Shown here: positions 41,185 through 50,075 of the stretch, one piece after another
Numbering within the stretch: position 1 is the stretch's first letter
How the letters are laid out: every line of letters starts with the position of its first letter
NCBI RefSeq assembly: GCF_965232525.1
Contig: NZ_OZ246980.1
Coordinates: 3,844,001-3,908,000, forward strand
From: Bauldia sp965232525
Lineage (GTDB): Bacteria > Pseudomonadota > Alphaproteobacteria > Rhizobiales > Kaistiaceae
Reading direction: 5' to 3'
DNA length: 64,000 nucleotides
Notes under the pieces: model-generated
What the model saw: the letters and a program-made list of their open reading frames with translations, nothing else
Told to the model about the DNA's origin: nothing
The model's database searches: none
Program-made: the position numbers and the translations under genes

Positions 41185-41649
41185 ATGGACCAGGCGGTTA
41201 CTCAGTCACCGGCGATCGACGACATCGTTGCGGATTTCGAGCTTCTCGACGAGTGGGAGGACCGTTACCGCTACGTGATCGAGTTGGGGCGCAGCCTTGC
41301 GCCGCTTGCCGACGACGATCGCACCGAGGCCAACAAGGTGCGGGGGTGCGCCAGCCAGGTGTGGCTCGCCACCGAACAGGACGGGGCCGGGCCGGACGCG
41401 GTGCTTTGCTTTCGCGGCGACAGCGACGCTATGATCGTGCGCGGGCTGGTCGCCATCGTCATCGCCCTGTTCGGGGATCGGACCGCCGATGAGATCCTCA
41501 AGACCGACGCCGAGGCCCTGTTTCAGCGGCTCGATCTCCGCAGCCACCTGACCGCCCAGCGATCGAATGGCCTCCGGTCGCTGGTCGACCGCATTCGCGC
41601 CGACGCGGCTTCAGCCATAGGCGACGCGCCGACCGCGGCGACCGGTTAA
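41185..41649 (+). CDS. sufE: Cysteine desulfuration protein SufE
   Basis: This 154-residue sulfur acceptor of the SUF iron-sulfur assembly system takes persulfide from SufS. SufE signatures are IVADFELLDEWEDRYRYVIELGR at the N-terminus, EANKVRGCASQVWLATE with the catalytic Cys near residue 52, and GLVAIVIALFGDRTADEIL. The C-terminal LFQRLDLRSHLTAQRSNGLRSLV is typical. The other suf genes are not in the window, so this is a stand-alone copy as in many alphaproteobacteria. Confidence 0.93.
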   Translation: MDQAVTQSPAIDDIVADFELLDEWEDRYRYVIELGRSLAPLADDDRTEANKVRGCASQVWLATEQDGAGPDAVLCFRGDSDAMIVRGLVAIVIALFGDRTADEILKTDAEALFQRLDLRSHLTAQRSNGLRSLVDRIRADAASAIGDAPTAATG

Positions 41650-41701
41650 TCCCGGCCGGCGAGCGCGACCGGGCAAGGGTTGGTCGCACTGTCCGACGCC
41701 A

Positions 41702-42457
41702 TCACCTGATCGACGGCCGGTAGTCCGCCGTGCCCCAGTGCACCTGCCCGCCCTGCAACGGCCCACGGCCGGCCTCGGCAAAGCCGTAGTGCCGGGCGAG
41801 GCTTGCGAGCGCCAGACGGATCACCAGCTTGGCCGAGCGTGCTGGCCAGGATCGTTCTCGCTCGATCCGATCGATCCCTTTGAGGAAGCCGCAGAAATCG
41901 ACCAGCAGGCCGGCATAGTCCGGCCCGACCGCGTTGAGTGCCGCTTCGACCCGCCGCCGGGCGGCGATCGTCGCGTCGGCGAGATCGGCGATGCCCTGCC
42001 CCTTGCCGCCCCGCCCGCCGCCGCCGAACGCCGACCAGTTGGTGGTCACGCTCGGCATCAGTTGGCCGCGAGTGAAGTCGGACCGGAACCGCTCGCCGGC
42101 GGCGAACTCGGCATCGTTGATCAGCGGCTTGCCCCCACGTCCGCGACTACGCCGCAATCGCGCCAGCGGGCTTTCGCCCGCGTTGCGCATCACCTTACGC
42201 CGACCGACATTCGGCTCTTCGATGACGGTGGCTTCGACATCCTGGCTGGGAGCGTCATAGCCGCGCAGCGCCTCGCGCCTGAGATGGGAAAGGCCGGCCG
42301 GCGTCAGAACGACCGAGTCGCCCTCCCGACGTAACAACCCCCGGGCGATTAGGTGCGGCACGCCAACACCGTCTTCGCCCGAACCGTTTCGATCGTGCGC
42401 GCCGGCTCCCTTGATCGCCGCCTTCAGCGCCCTGGTGATCGCGTTGTTGTCAGCCAC
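41702..42457 (-). CDS. DUF6456-domain protein
   Basis: This 251-residue protein has a helix-turn-helix-like N-terminal part (GVPHLIARGLLRREGDSVVLTPAGLSHLRREAL, about residues 32-64). The conserved C-terminal DUF6456 region carries NDAEFAAGERFRSDFTRGQLMPSVTTNWSA, FLKGIDRIERERSWPARSAKLVIRLALASLARHYGF and the final HWGTADYRPSIR. Its start overlaps the stop of the DnaA-C-like gene by 8 nt, suggesting joint expression. A DNA-binding regulatory role is plausible but unproven. Confidence 0.85.
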   Translation of the reverse strand: MADNNAITRALKAAIKGAGAHDRNGSGEDGVGVPHLIARGLLRREGDSVVLTPAGLSHLRREALRGYDAPSQDVEATVIEEPNVGRRKVMRNAGESPLARLRRSRGRGGKPLINDAEFAAGERFRSDFTRGQLMPSVTTNWSAFGGGGRGGKGQGIADLADATIAARRRVEAALNAVGPDYAGLLVDFCGFLKGIDRIERERSWPARSAKLVIRLALASLARHYGFAEAGRGPLQGGQVHWGTADYRPSIR

Positions 42458-42851
42458 GGTGACGCACCTCCGCGACCATCGGGATCACCAGCGGGCATGA
42501 ATCGAGCGCGCGCTCCAGATAGGCGACGATGGCGTCGATTCTCGGATCGTCGCGACTCTCCTCGACCTGCCGGCAGCCATGGCGGGCCGTGGTCCGGTCG
42601 CGATCGAACAACCGGCCTGCGCCGACATAAGATAATCCGAACCGGGTGTAGGCCAGGTACATGGCCACTTGTCGGGCGAAGGCGACGTCGGCGCGCCCCC
42701 GGCCCGGCTCGCCGAGCACGTCCGGATGCAGGCCGAACGCCGCTGCCACGATGGTTTGTAAAAAAGGGCGCATGGCGCCCGGGCTGTGTCTCCATATCCG
42801 GCAACCGCCATTTCCGACCGCTGCCTCGCGTCGTAATTCAAGACTCGACAT
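42450..42851 (-). CDS. DnaA C-terminal-domain-like DNA-binding protein
   Basis: This short protein contains the DNA-binding domain seen at the C-terminus of DnaA: FARQVAMYLAYTRFGLSYVGAGRLFDRDRTTARHGCRQVEES, matching the ARQxAMYLxR...FGxRDHTTVxHAxRK pattern. No AAA+ domain precedes it. Stand-alone proteins of this type occur in Hyphomicrobiales. ATG 42851 is preceded by GGGGAAG; an alternative ATG at 42773 lies inside a perfect hairpin followed by six T. The gene overlaps the DUF6456 gene by 8 nt. It probably binds DnaA-box-like sites. Confidence 0.75.
   Translation of the reverse strand: MSSLELRREAAVGNGGCRIWRHSPGAMRPFLQTIVAAAFGLHPDVLGEPGRGRADVAFARQVAMYLAYTRFGLSYVGAGRLFDRDRTTARHGCRQVEESRDDPRIDAIVAYLERALDSCPLVIPMVAEVRHRG
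42760..42780 (-). terminator. Perfect hairpin with U-tract inside the 5' part of the DnaA-C-like gene
   Basis: On the minus strand GGGCGC (42780-42775) pairs with GCGCCC (42771-42766) around a 3-nt loop, followed by TTTTTT (42765-42760). The hairpin includes the alternative start codon ATG at 42773. It may be a premature terminator or a start-codon-sequestering element. Confidence 0.5.
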
Positions 42852-43080
42852 ACGCTTCCCCAACTCGCACCAGATTGTTGCAGGATTTTATTCCTTGCCT
42901 ACAATAACCCATACGGCGGCAACGGGGATAACTTTCAATATATATACTTACCGAACACAACCTGAGGTTTCTTCAGCGCCACGTCGATACCGACGCAATC
43001 CGTCGTTTCCTGTGGAAAATGGATAGACGGGCCACCCCATCTCCCGCCGAATCGCAATTCCGGTAGCGCCGGCGCAAAAA

Positions 43081-43111
43081 CAAAACCGCCGCCAAATTTT
43101 GGCGGCGGTTA
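43081..43111 (-). terminator. Intrinsic terminator of mucR
   Basis: On the minus strand AACCGCCGCCAAAATTTGGCGGCGGTT is a near-perfect hairpin followed by TTGTTTTTG. It starts about 28 nt after the stop of the MucR gene. The stretch between it and the DnaA-C-like gene start at 42851 has no gene and is A/T-rich. Confidence 0.85.
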
Positions 43112-43138
43112 AGCAGAGTTTGCCGTGTCGAGCTGGGA

Positions 43139-43555
43139 TCAGCTACGACGCCGACGCTGTTGGCCGAGGCCCATTTTCTTTGCGAGTGCTGAGCGAGCTG
43201 CCGCATAGTTCGGCGCCACCATGGGATAATCGGCCGCCAAACCCCATTTTTCGCGGTACTCTTCCGGCGAAAGATCGTAATGGGTCCGAAGATGACGCTT
43301 GAGTGACTTGAACTTCTTGCCGTCCTCAAGACAAATGATGTAGTCGGGGAACACCGACTTCTTCGGATTCACCGCCGGCTTCGGCGGTTCAGGCTCTGGT
43401 TGATTCATCCCCTGATGTGTGCTGCTGAGCGCTCGATGAACCTCAGATATAAGCACCGGCAATTCTTGAGCCGGTACCGGATTATTGGTAACATACGCTG
43501 ATACTATTTCAGCCGCCAAGTCTATCAGGTCGGCATCAGCAGTTTGATCGTCCAT
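43139..43555 (-). CDS. MucR/Ros-family zinc-finger transcriptional regulator
   Basis: This 138-residue MucR/Ros regulator is a global regulator of surface polysaccharide, motility and cell-cycle genes in Hyphomicrobiales. The zinc finger region is YIICLEDGKKFKSLKRHLRTHYDLSPEEYREKWGLAADYPM (residues about 73-113), with Cys near residue 76 and His residues in HLRTHY. The N-terminal helical part (LIDLAAEIVSAYVTNN) mediates oligomerisation. It has its own terminator and a long A/T-rich upstream region, which suits the A/T-rich targets bound by MucR, including its own promoter. Confidence 0.93.
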   Translation of the reverse strand: MDDQTADADLIDLAAEIVSAYVTNNPVPAQELPVLISEVHRALSSTHQGMNQPEPEPPKPAVNPKKSVFPDYIICLEDGKKFKSLKRHLRTHYDLSPEEYREKWGLAADYPMVAPNYAAARSALAKKMGLGQQRRRRS

Positions 43556-43884
43556 GGTTCACCTTGTCCTTTTTGAGCACAATTTCGACATAATGCCTCA
43601 ACGGGCGGCATCGAAAACTTGAGGTCTCGATTGCGTGTTGAACCCCACAACAACACGATTCACCCGTAAGACATCAGTCGCACGGTCCGTATAGTGTCAA
43701 TCTTTTACAAATACAAGGCCCGCTAAGCGACTTTTATAAGTTTTAATGTTAGTTCCGCACACTATGCAAATTGCACAAATAGTTGGCGAAAAGACAATCT
43801 CTCATGAAGTCCACTGACGCAATGATGTTCTAGATCCTTGATTAAGCGAATCGGAAAGCACCACGATAGGTCACACGTCGATCG
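43556..43884. other. Intergenic A/T-rich region between mucR and the Mrp operon end
   Basis: This region of about 329 nt lies between two minus-strand genes. It contains runs such as GTCAATCTTTTACAAATACAAGG (43697-43719) and TTTTATAAGTTTTAATG. On the minus strand TTGACA occurs at about 43695, upstream of mucR, but no matching -10 box is obvious. No gene was found. Its low G+C contrasts with the surroundings, as is usual at MucR-type promoters. Confidence 0.5.
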
Positions 43885-45585
43885 CTATCTGAGGTAGTAG
43901 AAGAGCATATAGGCTGCGAGTAAAAACACCGCCCAGAAGGCCATGCTTCCCGTCGGCCAAGCCCTCGCCAGAACACCGGCCGGGCCGTGATGACGATAGA
44001 TCGTCTGTACCGCCCGCTCTGCTGTTCGCCGGACACGGCCCACAGCACTTACCGCGGCCCGTCCTGACTTGCCATTGAGGAGACGGACCAGAGCCGGCCC
44101 GCCGCGCCGCCAAAACCAGTCGACGTCAAGAGTCACTGTCGCCGCTGGTCTCAGCCAGCCAAGCATTAGGACGAACGCGAGCGCCGCGAACAAGAGAAGC
44201 TGCAGTTGGGTGATGACGTGGCTGGCGGAGTACGGCGCGGAATCGACTGGGAACGGCAGAATCGCAAACAACGCGGCCGGGAAGATGCCGATCCCGATAC
44301 ACAGGGCCGAGAACAGGATCATTGCGGCGCGCATGGTCAGTGGCGGATCCGGAGGTCTGAGGTCAGACGTGCGATTGAAGAACACGAACCAAGGGAGCTT
44401 CAGCCCGGCATAAAGAAAGCTACCGGCCGAAGCGGCGGTCAGCAACAACCAGACTACCATGTTCTTGTCGAGCCCGACACCGTCGGAGATCATCGACTTG
44501 GAGATGAATCCCGAGGTCAGTGGAAAGGCCGAGATCGATAGGGCGCCGATGATCCCGCAGATCGCGGTGATCGGCATCGTGGCGTACAGACCACCGAGCT
44601 CTGTCATCTTGGTCCGCCCGGTCATCATCATCACCGAGCCGGCCGACATCAGAAGCAATGCCTTGTAGATGATGTGGATGAAGGCGTGCGCCGCGGCTCC
44701 GTTCAGCGCGAGTTCGTTGCCGACGCCGATCGCGGTCACCATGAATCCCACCTGGCTGACGATGGAATAGGACAACAGCCGCCGGATGTCGTTTTCGCGA
44801 ATGGCGTAGATGATCCCGTAGAACATCATGATCAGGCCGAGCCAGATCAGGATTTCGGCGCCGGGGAAACCGCGCAGCAGGACGTAGACGGCAGTCTTTG
44901 TCGTGAAGGCCGACAGGAACACCGTGCCGGACCACGTCGCCTGGGGATAGGCGTCCGGGAGCCAGGCGGAGACAGGCCACGCTCCGGCGTTGATCAGGAA
45001 GCCGGCGAGGATCAGCCACGCCGCCGGTGACTCGAGGCTCATGGCGGTGAAGGCGATCGAACCGGTATCGCCGATGTGGCCGGCGATGCCGGCCATCAGC
45101 AGCACACCGCCGAGCAGATGGATGACGATGTAGCGCTGGCCGGCGGCGCGGGCGCTCTTGCCGGCGATCCACACGATCATCGTCGAGCAGATCGCCATCA
45201 GTTCCCAGAACACGAAGACCGTGATCAGGTCGCCGGCGAAGATCACGCCGAGCGACGACCCGCCATACATGAAGGCGAGCGGGATCTCGACCAGTCGCTC
45301 TTGACGCAGCGCGAACAAGCCGCCACCGAACACCGCCAGACAGAACACCGTGCCGAACAAGCGACTGAGGGCATCGGAGCGGAAGGGGACGAGTTCGTAG
45401 CCGAGCCAGGCGATCGGGCGGGCGCCGTCCGGCAGCGACCAGATCAACGCCAGCACGACCAGCGGCGCAGCCAGGATGACTGCGTCGCGGACGGTACCCC
45501 GGAGCCAGATGAGAACGATACCGGCCGCAATCAGGACAAGCCCTGGCAACAGCACCGGCAGGAGCAGGCCGAGGCTAGGTGTCAT
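43885..45585 (-). CDS. Mrp-type antiporter D-like subunit (third copy)
   Basis: This integral membrane protein of about 566 residues is of the proton-conducting NuoL/M/N-like family (MrpA/MrpD). It begins LGLLLPVLLPGLVLIAAG and carries the core YIVIHLLGGVLLMAGIAGHIG, AFTTKTAVYVLLRGFPG, RRLLSYSIVSQVGFMV and HAFIHIIYKALLLMSAGSVM. The extended C-terminus has additional helices and a cytoplasmic basic segment. It is the last gene of the operon. ATG 45585 overlaps the end of the small membrane protein. It is longer than the other two D-like subunits. Confidence 0.88.
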   Translation of the reverse strand: MTPSLGLLLPVLLPGLVLIAAGIVLIWLRGTVRDAVILAAPLVVLALIWSLPDGARPIAWLGYELVPFRSDALSRLFGTVFCLAVFGGGLFALRQERLVEIPLAFMYGGSSLGVIFAGDLITVFVFWELMAICSTMIVWIAGKSARAAGQRYIVIHLLGGVLLMAGIAGHIGDTGSIAFTAMSLESPAAWLILAGFLINAGAWPVSAWLPDAYPQATWSGTVFLSAFTTKTAVYVLLRGFPGAEILIWLGLIMMFYGIIYAIRENDIRRLLSYSIVSQVGFMVTAIGVGNELALNGAAAHAFIHIIYKALLLMSAGSVMMMTGRTKMTELGGLYATMPITAICGIIGALSISAFPLTSGFISKSMISDGVGLDKNMVVWLLLTAASAGSFLYAGLKLPWFVFFNRTSDLRPPDPPLTMRAAMILFSALCIGIGIFPAALFAILPFPVDSAPYSASHVITQLQLLLFAALAFVLMLGWLRPAATVTLDVDWFWRRGGPALVRLLNGKSGRAAVSAVGRVRRTAERAVQTIYRHHGPAGVLARAWPTGSMAFWAVFLLAAYMLFYYLR

Positions 45586-45829
45586 AATAGGTGTCCCTTC
45601 GCCCCAGAACGACGCCCAGCACCCTGGCCACGACGACAATCGCGATGCTGCTCAGAAAGCCGAACCAGGCGTAGAAGCCGAGGGTTCCATCGATACCGAA
45701 CTTGCCCTCCCGTTCGACGATCAAGAACTCGAAACCGACCAGCGCCGCCAGAATGACGACGAAGACGATCCCGAACACGCGGAGCGGACCGGGGCGGATC
45801 AGTTGACGGTCGTCGTTATTCATCGACAT
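45575..45829 (-). CDS. Small membrane protein within the Mrp operon
   Basis: This 84-residue protein has two transmembrane helices: VFGIVFVVILAALVGFEFLIV and YAWFGFLSSIAIVVVARVLGVVL. It overlaps the preceding D-type gene by about 14 nt and the following one by about 11 nt, so it is a genuine operon member. It is not one of the canonical MrpA-G subunits. It resembles the small hydrophobic proteins found between D-type subunits in Mbh/Mrp-like clusters, but no family name can be assigned. Confidence 0.7.
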   Translation of the reverse strand: MSMNNDDRQLIRPGPLRVFGIVFVVILAALVGFEFLIVEREGKFGIDGTLGFYAWFGFLSSIAIVVVARVLGVVLGRRDTYYDT

Positions 45830-47288
45830 CGGGTGACAGCTCCCCGGTTAGGCGTTCGGCGAGATCGAAGGGTACGTCCGGCACCAGGAACAAGACGACG
45901 GTCAGGATCGCCGTGAAGGTCAGCGAAACGACCATCGGCCAGGGTGACTCGGTCACGTTCTGCTTGCCACCGCTCCCGCGAAACGCGCGATAGACAATCG
46001 GCAGAAAGTAGCCCGCGTTAAGTACCGTCGAAAAGACAATGACCGCGACCGCGAACCACTGCTCGATGGATACGGCAGCGATCAGGATGAACCATTTGCC
46101 GAGGAATCCGGCGGTCGGCGGCACGCCGATCATCGACAGGGAACCGATGGCAAAGGCCCCCATGGTCCATGGCATCTTGCGCCCGACGCCGTTCATCTCG
46201 CTGATGTTGTCGACATGGGCGCCGACATGGACCGAGCCGGCGGCAAAGAACAGGGTGATCTTGGAGACCGCATGGGCGGCGATATGGAGCACTGCGCCGA
46301 GGATCGCCAGCGGCGTGAACAGCGCTGCGCCCATTACCACATAGGACAATTGGCTCACGGTCGAGTAGGCCAGTCGTCGCTTGAGATTGTCCTGCTGCAG
46401 AGCGATCAACGAGGCGGCGACGATCGTGACGCCCGCGACGTAGAGTAGCCAGTCGCCGGTACCCGCCTCCGCCAATGTCTCGACACCGAAGACATAGACG
46501 ATCACCTTGACGATCGTGAACACGCCGGCCTTGACCACGGCGACGGCATGGAGGAGCGCCGACACCGGCGTTGGCGCCACCATCGCCGCCGGCAGCCAGA
46601 GGTGGAGCGGCATCACCGCCGCCTTGGCGATGCCGAACACGAACAGCGCGAGCAGAATGCCGAGCGAGACGTCCGACATGGTCCCGCCCAGAATGCCCCC
46701 CGGCTCGAAGTCCAGGGTTCCGGTCGCAACCAGCGTCCAGGCGATCGCCGGGAAGAGCAGGATGGTCGACGCACCCAGCAGGAACATCATGTAGACCCGG
46801 CCGGACTTGCGCGCGTGCTCGGTGCCCTTGTGGGTGACCAGCGGATAGGTGGAGATCGTGAGGATCTCGTAGAAGACAAACAGCGTGAACAGATTGCCGG
46901 CGAACGCGACACCCATGGTCGCGGCGAGCGCGATCGCGAAACACACATAGAAAAGGGTCTGCCGGTGGGCGGCCTCGGCCCGCATATAGCCGATCGAATA
47001 GACCGAGTTGGCGATCCACAGACCCGACGCGATCAGCGCGAAGAGCATCCCCAGCGGCTCGACGGAAAAAGCGATGGTCAGCCCCGGCACCACCGTCCAG
47101 ACCTCGAGCGCCGGTTCGCCACCGGCAAGCACCTCAGGCAGCAACTGGACGACGACGTAGAACAGCGCCACTGCCCCCGACAGGGTCACCGCCTCGCGGA
47201 TGTTCGGCCGTCCGTCGAATAAGGGCAGCAGCACCGCGACGGCGGTGGGGACGATGAGGGCGAGTGCGATGAGGGTTGCCGGCGTCAT
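45816..47288 (-). CDS. Mrp-type antiporter D-like subunit (second copy)
   Basis: This 490-residue polytopic protein of the MrpD/NuoN/NuoM family has the core elements MGVAFAGNLFTLFVFYEILTISTYPLVTHKG, LLGASTILLFPAIAW, KAAVMPLHLWLPAAMVAPTPVSALLHAVAVVKAGVFT, LAYSTVSQLSYVVMG and HAVSKITLFFAAGS. The helix-breaking Lys and Glu residues of proton channels lie in these segments. It overlaps the next gene upstream by 4 nt. Cation and proton translocation are inferred from the family. Confidence 0.9.
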   Translation of the reverse strand: MTPATLIALALIVPTAVAVLLPLFDGRPNIREAVTLSGAVALFYVVVQLLPEVLAGGEPALEVWTVVPGLTIAFSVEPLGMLFALIASGLWIANSVYSIGYMRAEAAHRQTLFYVCFAIALAATMGVAFAGNLFTLFVFYEILTISTYPLVTHKGTEHARKSGRVYMMFLLGASTILLFPAIAWTLVATGTLDFEPGGILGGTMSDVSLGILLALFVFGIAKAAVMPLHLWLPAAMVAPTPVSALLHAVAVVKAGVFTIVKVIVYVFGVETLAEAGTGDWLLYVAGVTIVAASLIALQQDNLKRRLAYSTVSQLSYVVMGAALFTPLAILGAVLHIAAHAVSKITLFFAAGSVHVGAHVDNISEMNGVGRKMPWTMGAFAIGSLSMIGVPPTAGFLGKWFILIAAVSIEQWFAVAVIVFSTVLNAGYFLPIVYRAFRGSGGKQNVTESPWPMVVSLTFTAILTVVLFLVPDVPFDLAERLTGELSPDVDE

Positions 47289-48766
47289 CGGATCCCCGCC
47301 AGCAGCGCTTCGGCCGCCCGTTCGGACATGGCGGCGGTCAGCTCGGTGTCGATGCCGAAATAGATGGTGGCCAGCGACAGGATCCAGATCGGCGCCAAGG
47401 TCCCGAACGATGCCTCCTTGGCCTCGGCCGCCGGCCCGGTCGGCTCACGGAACCAGACGCATTCCATGAAACGGCCGACATAGATGACGGTCAGCATCGA
47501 CGAGAGCACGATCAGAAAGGCCAGCCACCACCAGCCGACCTCCCACGACGCCACCACCAGGTACCATTTGGAGATGAAGCCGGCGGTTCCCGGTACGCCG
47601 ACCAGGCTGAGACAGGCGATCATCACCGCGCTCATCGTCAGCGGCATGCGGCGGCCGATCCCCGCCGCGCCGGAATAGTCGATCGCCTGGATGCGGTAGA
47701 AGATCGCCCCGAGCCCCATGAAGATCGCCGCCTTGACCATGGCGTGGTTGAGCAGGTGCACCAGGCCGCCGGTCAGGCCGGTGACCGTCGCGATGGCGAA
47801 GCCGAGGGTGATGTAGCCGACCTGACCGACCGACGAATAGGCGAACATCCGCTTCAGGTCGGACTGGAAGATCGCCACCGTCGAGGCGCCGAAGATCGCG
47901 GCCACCGACAGCCCGATCAGGATCGGGGTGACCGGCAGCTCTGAGAAGACGAAGCCGGCGCCGAACACCGAGAAGACGTAGCGGGCGAACAGGTAGAGCG
48001 CGACCTTGGTCGCCGTCGCCGCCAGGAACACGGTGGTGAACGACGGCGCGTAGGCATAGGCATTCGGCAGCCAGACATAGAGCGGGAATAGCGCGATCTT
48101 GAGGCTCAGCCCGACGACGATGAACGCCAGCGCCACCAGCACCGGTCGTGTGGTCTCGACGTCGACGATCCGCTCGGCGATGAGCGAGATGTTGAGCGTC
48201 CCGGTCATCATGTAAAGGAGGCCGACGCCGATCACGTAGAACGACGCGCCCATCGTGCCCATGATCAGGTACTGGTACGCCGCGACCAACGACCGGCGAT
48301 CGCGCCCCATGGCGATCATCGCGTAGCTCGACAGCGACGAGATCTCGAGGAACACGAACGCGTTGAAGGCGTCGTTGGTGATGGCGATGCCAAGCAGCCC
48401 GGCCATCGCCGTAAGGTACATGGAGTAGAACCACGCGACCCGGCCTTCCGGTACTTCGGAGAGCACGCTGAGGCGGGCGAACGGCGCGATCACCCCGGCG
48501 ACCGCCGAGACCAGCAGCAGGATCAGCGCATTGGCGATGTCGATCCGGTACTCGATACCGAGCGACCGGTCCCAGCCGCCGAGCTCGTACGTCACCACCC
48601 CTTCGTTGAGCACGCGCAGGAACAGCATCGCCGAGATGACCGGCATGGCGATGCTGACCACCATGGTGACCAGCCACGCCGGACCGGGCCGACGCACCAT
48701 CGCGGCGAGAAGTGCCCCGAATAGCGGTACGATGACCTGAAGGGCGGGCAGTTGCTCGCCGATCAA
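47285..48766 (-). CDS. Mrp-type antiporter D-like subunit (first copy)
   Basis: This 493-residue MrpD-like membrane protein begins LIGEQLPALQVIVPLFGALLAAMV. Core motifs are FLEISSLSSYAMIAMG, QYLIMGTMGASFYVIG, IALFPLYVWLPNAYAYAP, KRMFAYSSVGQVGYITLG and HLLNHAMVKAAIFMGLGA. The chosen start is TTG 48766, overlapping the MrpC stop, since the next possible starts would truncate the first helix. It is probably a proton channel of the complex. Confidence 0.88.
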   Translation of the reverse strand: MIGEQLPALQVIVPLFGALLAAMVRRPGPAWLVTMVVSIAMPVISAMLFLRVLNEGVVTYELGGWDRSLGIEYRIDIANALILLLVSAVAGVIAPFARLSVLSEVPEGRVAWFYSMYLTAMAGLLGIAITNDAFNAFVFLEISSLSSYAMIAMGRDRRSLVAAYQYLIMGTMGASFYVIGVGLLYMMTGTLNISLIAERIVDVETTRPVLVALAFIVVGLSLKIALFPLYVWLPNAYAYAPSFTTVFLAATATKVALYLFARYVFSVFGAGFVFSELPVTPILIGLSVAAIFGASTVAIFQSDLKRMFAYSSVGQVGYITLGFAIATVTGLTGGLVHLLNHAMVKAAIFMGLGAIFYRIQAIDYSGAAGIGRRMPLTMSAVMIACLSLVGVPGTAGFISKWYLVVASWEVGWWWLAFLIVLSSMLTVIYVGRFMECVWFREPTGPAAEAKEASFGTLAPIWILSLATIYFGIDTELTAAMSERAAEALLAGIR

Positions 48767-49140
48767 GGTTCGTCTTCCCGCTCGAAGATTTCGTCTTCCT
48801 CGATCGTGCCGTACGCCTCGTTGATGCGCACCACCAGGGCGAGACCGACCGCGAGCGTCGCGATGCCGACGACGATCGCCGTCAGGATCAGGACGTGCGG
48901 CAGCGGATGGGTATAGACGGTGAAGTCCTTGTCGATGATCGGCGGCGTTCCGCCCAGAATCTTGCCGGCCGACAGGTAGAGCAGGAAGACCGAGCTCTGG
49001 AACATGGTGAGCCCGATCAGCTTCTTCACCATGTTGCCGCGGGCGATCACGATGTAGAGGCCCGAGACCATCAGGAACACCGTGACCCACTGGTTGTAGT
49101 GGGCGACCAGCCCGCCGGCGAGATTGACGAGTTCGTTCAT
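48763..49140 (-). CDS. mnhC: Mrp-type antiporter subunit C (NuoK-like)
   Basis: This 125-residue three-helix protein is of the MnhC/MrpC (NuoK-like) family. VTVFLMVSGLYIVIARGNMVKKLIGLTMFQSSVFLLYLSAG is the typical NuoK-like core, and DPLPHVLILTAIVVGIA-like text occurs as HPLPHVLILTAIVVGIATLAVGLALVVRI. Ends with an acidic tail (EEDEIFEREDEP). ATG 49140 overlaps the mnhB stop by 4 nt (ATGA). Confidence 0.9.
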   Translation of the reverse strand: MNELVNLAGGLVAHYNQWVTVFLMVSGLYIVIARGNMVKKLIGLTMFQSSVFLLYLSAGKILGGTPPIIDKDFTVYTHPLPHVLILTAIVVGIATLAVGLALVVRINEAYGTIEEDEIFEREDEP

Positions 49141-49556
49141 TTCCGCCCTCGCCCGGCGAATGCGTAGAAGATCGCCACCATGGTCGAGCTGACGGTCACG
49201 AAGACGCCGATCTCCACCAGAAACACGCCCCATTCCTGGCTGTGGGGCATGTCGTAGGAGAGCTTGGAGTAGTCGAGATAGTTGAGGCCGGTGAGCCATC
49301 CGAGCACGCCGACGCCGGCGAAGATTAAGACGCCAAGCGGGATCATCGCCTCGACCAGCCCGGGGCGCACCAACCGCATCGCCGCGTTGAGGCCGTAGAT
49401 GAGCGCGTAGAGAATGACGCCCGCGGCCGCGATCACCCCGGCCTGGAACCCGCCGCCGGCGCTGTAGTCGGCGTGGAACTGCACATAGAGCGCGAACACG
49501 AAGACAAACGGCAGGATGAACTTGGTAACGACCCGGAGGATGACGTCCAATCGCAT
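49137..49556 (-). CDS. mnhB: Mrp-type antiporter subunit B
   Basis: This 139-residue four-helix protein of the MnhB family contains KFILPFVFVFALYVQFHADYSAGGGFQAGVIAAAGVILYALIYG, with the family motif H-x(4)-GGGFQAG(V). Two more helices follow, and the C-terminal EIGVFVTVSSTMVAIFYAFAGR is typical. It is 4 nt downstream of the DUF4040 gene and overlaps mnhC. Confidence 0.9.
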   Translation of the reverse strand: MRLDVILRVVTKFILPFVFVFALYVQFHADYSAGGGFQAGVIAAAGVILYALIYGLNAAMRLVRPGLVEAMIPLGVLIFAGVGVLGWLTGLNYLDYSKLSYDMPHSQEWGVFLVEIGVFVTVSSTMVAIFYAFAGRGRK

Positions 49557-49560
49557 GGCG

Positions 49561-50067
49561 CTACGCCCCCGGCCGCGTGCGCTTCAGCAGCATCAGCACG
49601 GCGATGCCGGCGACGAACACCACGGCGGTTTCGCCCAGCGTATCGAGACCGCGATAGCTGCCGAGCACGGCCGACACCACGTTGTAGATCCCGGTCTCGG
49701 GCAGCGACCGGTCCATGTAGTCGGGACCGGCGAGCTGCACCGGCGTGTCCGCCGCGCCGAAGGGCGGCGTTCCGGTCACGCCCCAGATCAACACGCCCGC
49801 GGTGGTGACAGCCAGAATGAGCGGCAGGATCGGCGAGTGCCGCGGTTTCGCCTCCTCGGTCTTGGTCAGATAGAGCGTTCCGAGCAACAGCACCGTGCCG
49901 ATACCGGCGCCGACCGAGGCTTCGGTGAGCGCAACGTCGACCGCGTCGAGTACCAGCATCACGCTGGCAATCAGGAAGCTGTAGATGGTCGATAGCACCA
50001 CGACGGCGAACAGATTGCGGACCCGGACGATGCCGATCATCGTCACTGCCAGCAGCGTCAGCAGCAC
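49561..50067 (-). CDS. Detached MrpA C-terminal module (DUF4040 plus MbhE-like region)
   Basis: This protein of about 168 residues matches the C-terminal part of MrpA: TMIGIVRVRNLFAVVVLSTIYSFLIASVMLVLDAVDVALTEASVGAGIGTVLLLG is DUF4040. The later VSAVLGSYRGLDTLGETAVVFVAGIAVLMLL is the MbhE-like end. The antiporter-like N-terminal part of MrpA is absent from this chain. The start is uncertain: GTG 50067 gives the shown length, while a CTG at 50079 would overlap the mnhG stop as CTGA. Confidence 0.8.
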   Translation of the reverse strand: MLLTLLAVTMIGIVRVRNLFAVVVLSTIYSFLIASVMLVLDAVDVALTEASVGAGIGTVLLLGTLYLTKTEEAKPRHSPILPLILAVTTAGVLIWGVTGTPPFGAADTPVQLAGPDYMDRSLPETGIYNVVSAVLGSYRGLDTLGETAVVFVAGIAVLMLLKRTRPGA

Positions 50068-50075
50068 GAAGTTGA

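Noticed and set aside
43690..43720. mucR promoter with TTGACA near 43695
   Set aside because: A -35 match is present, but no acceptable -10 box at 16-18 nt; not listed as a promoter.
47285..49090. 601-residue version of the first D-type antiporter gene
   Set aside because: The extra N-terminal part overlaps mnhC in another frame and is not hydrophobic; TTG 48766 is the likely start.
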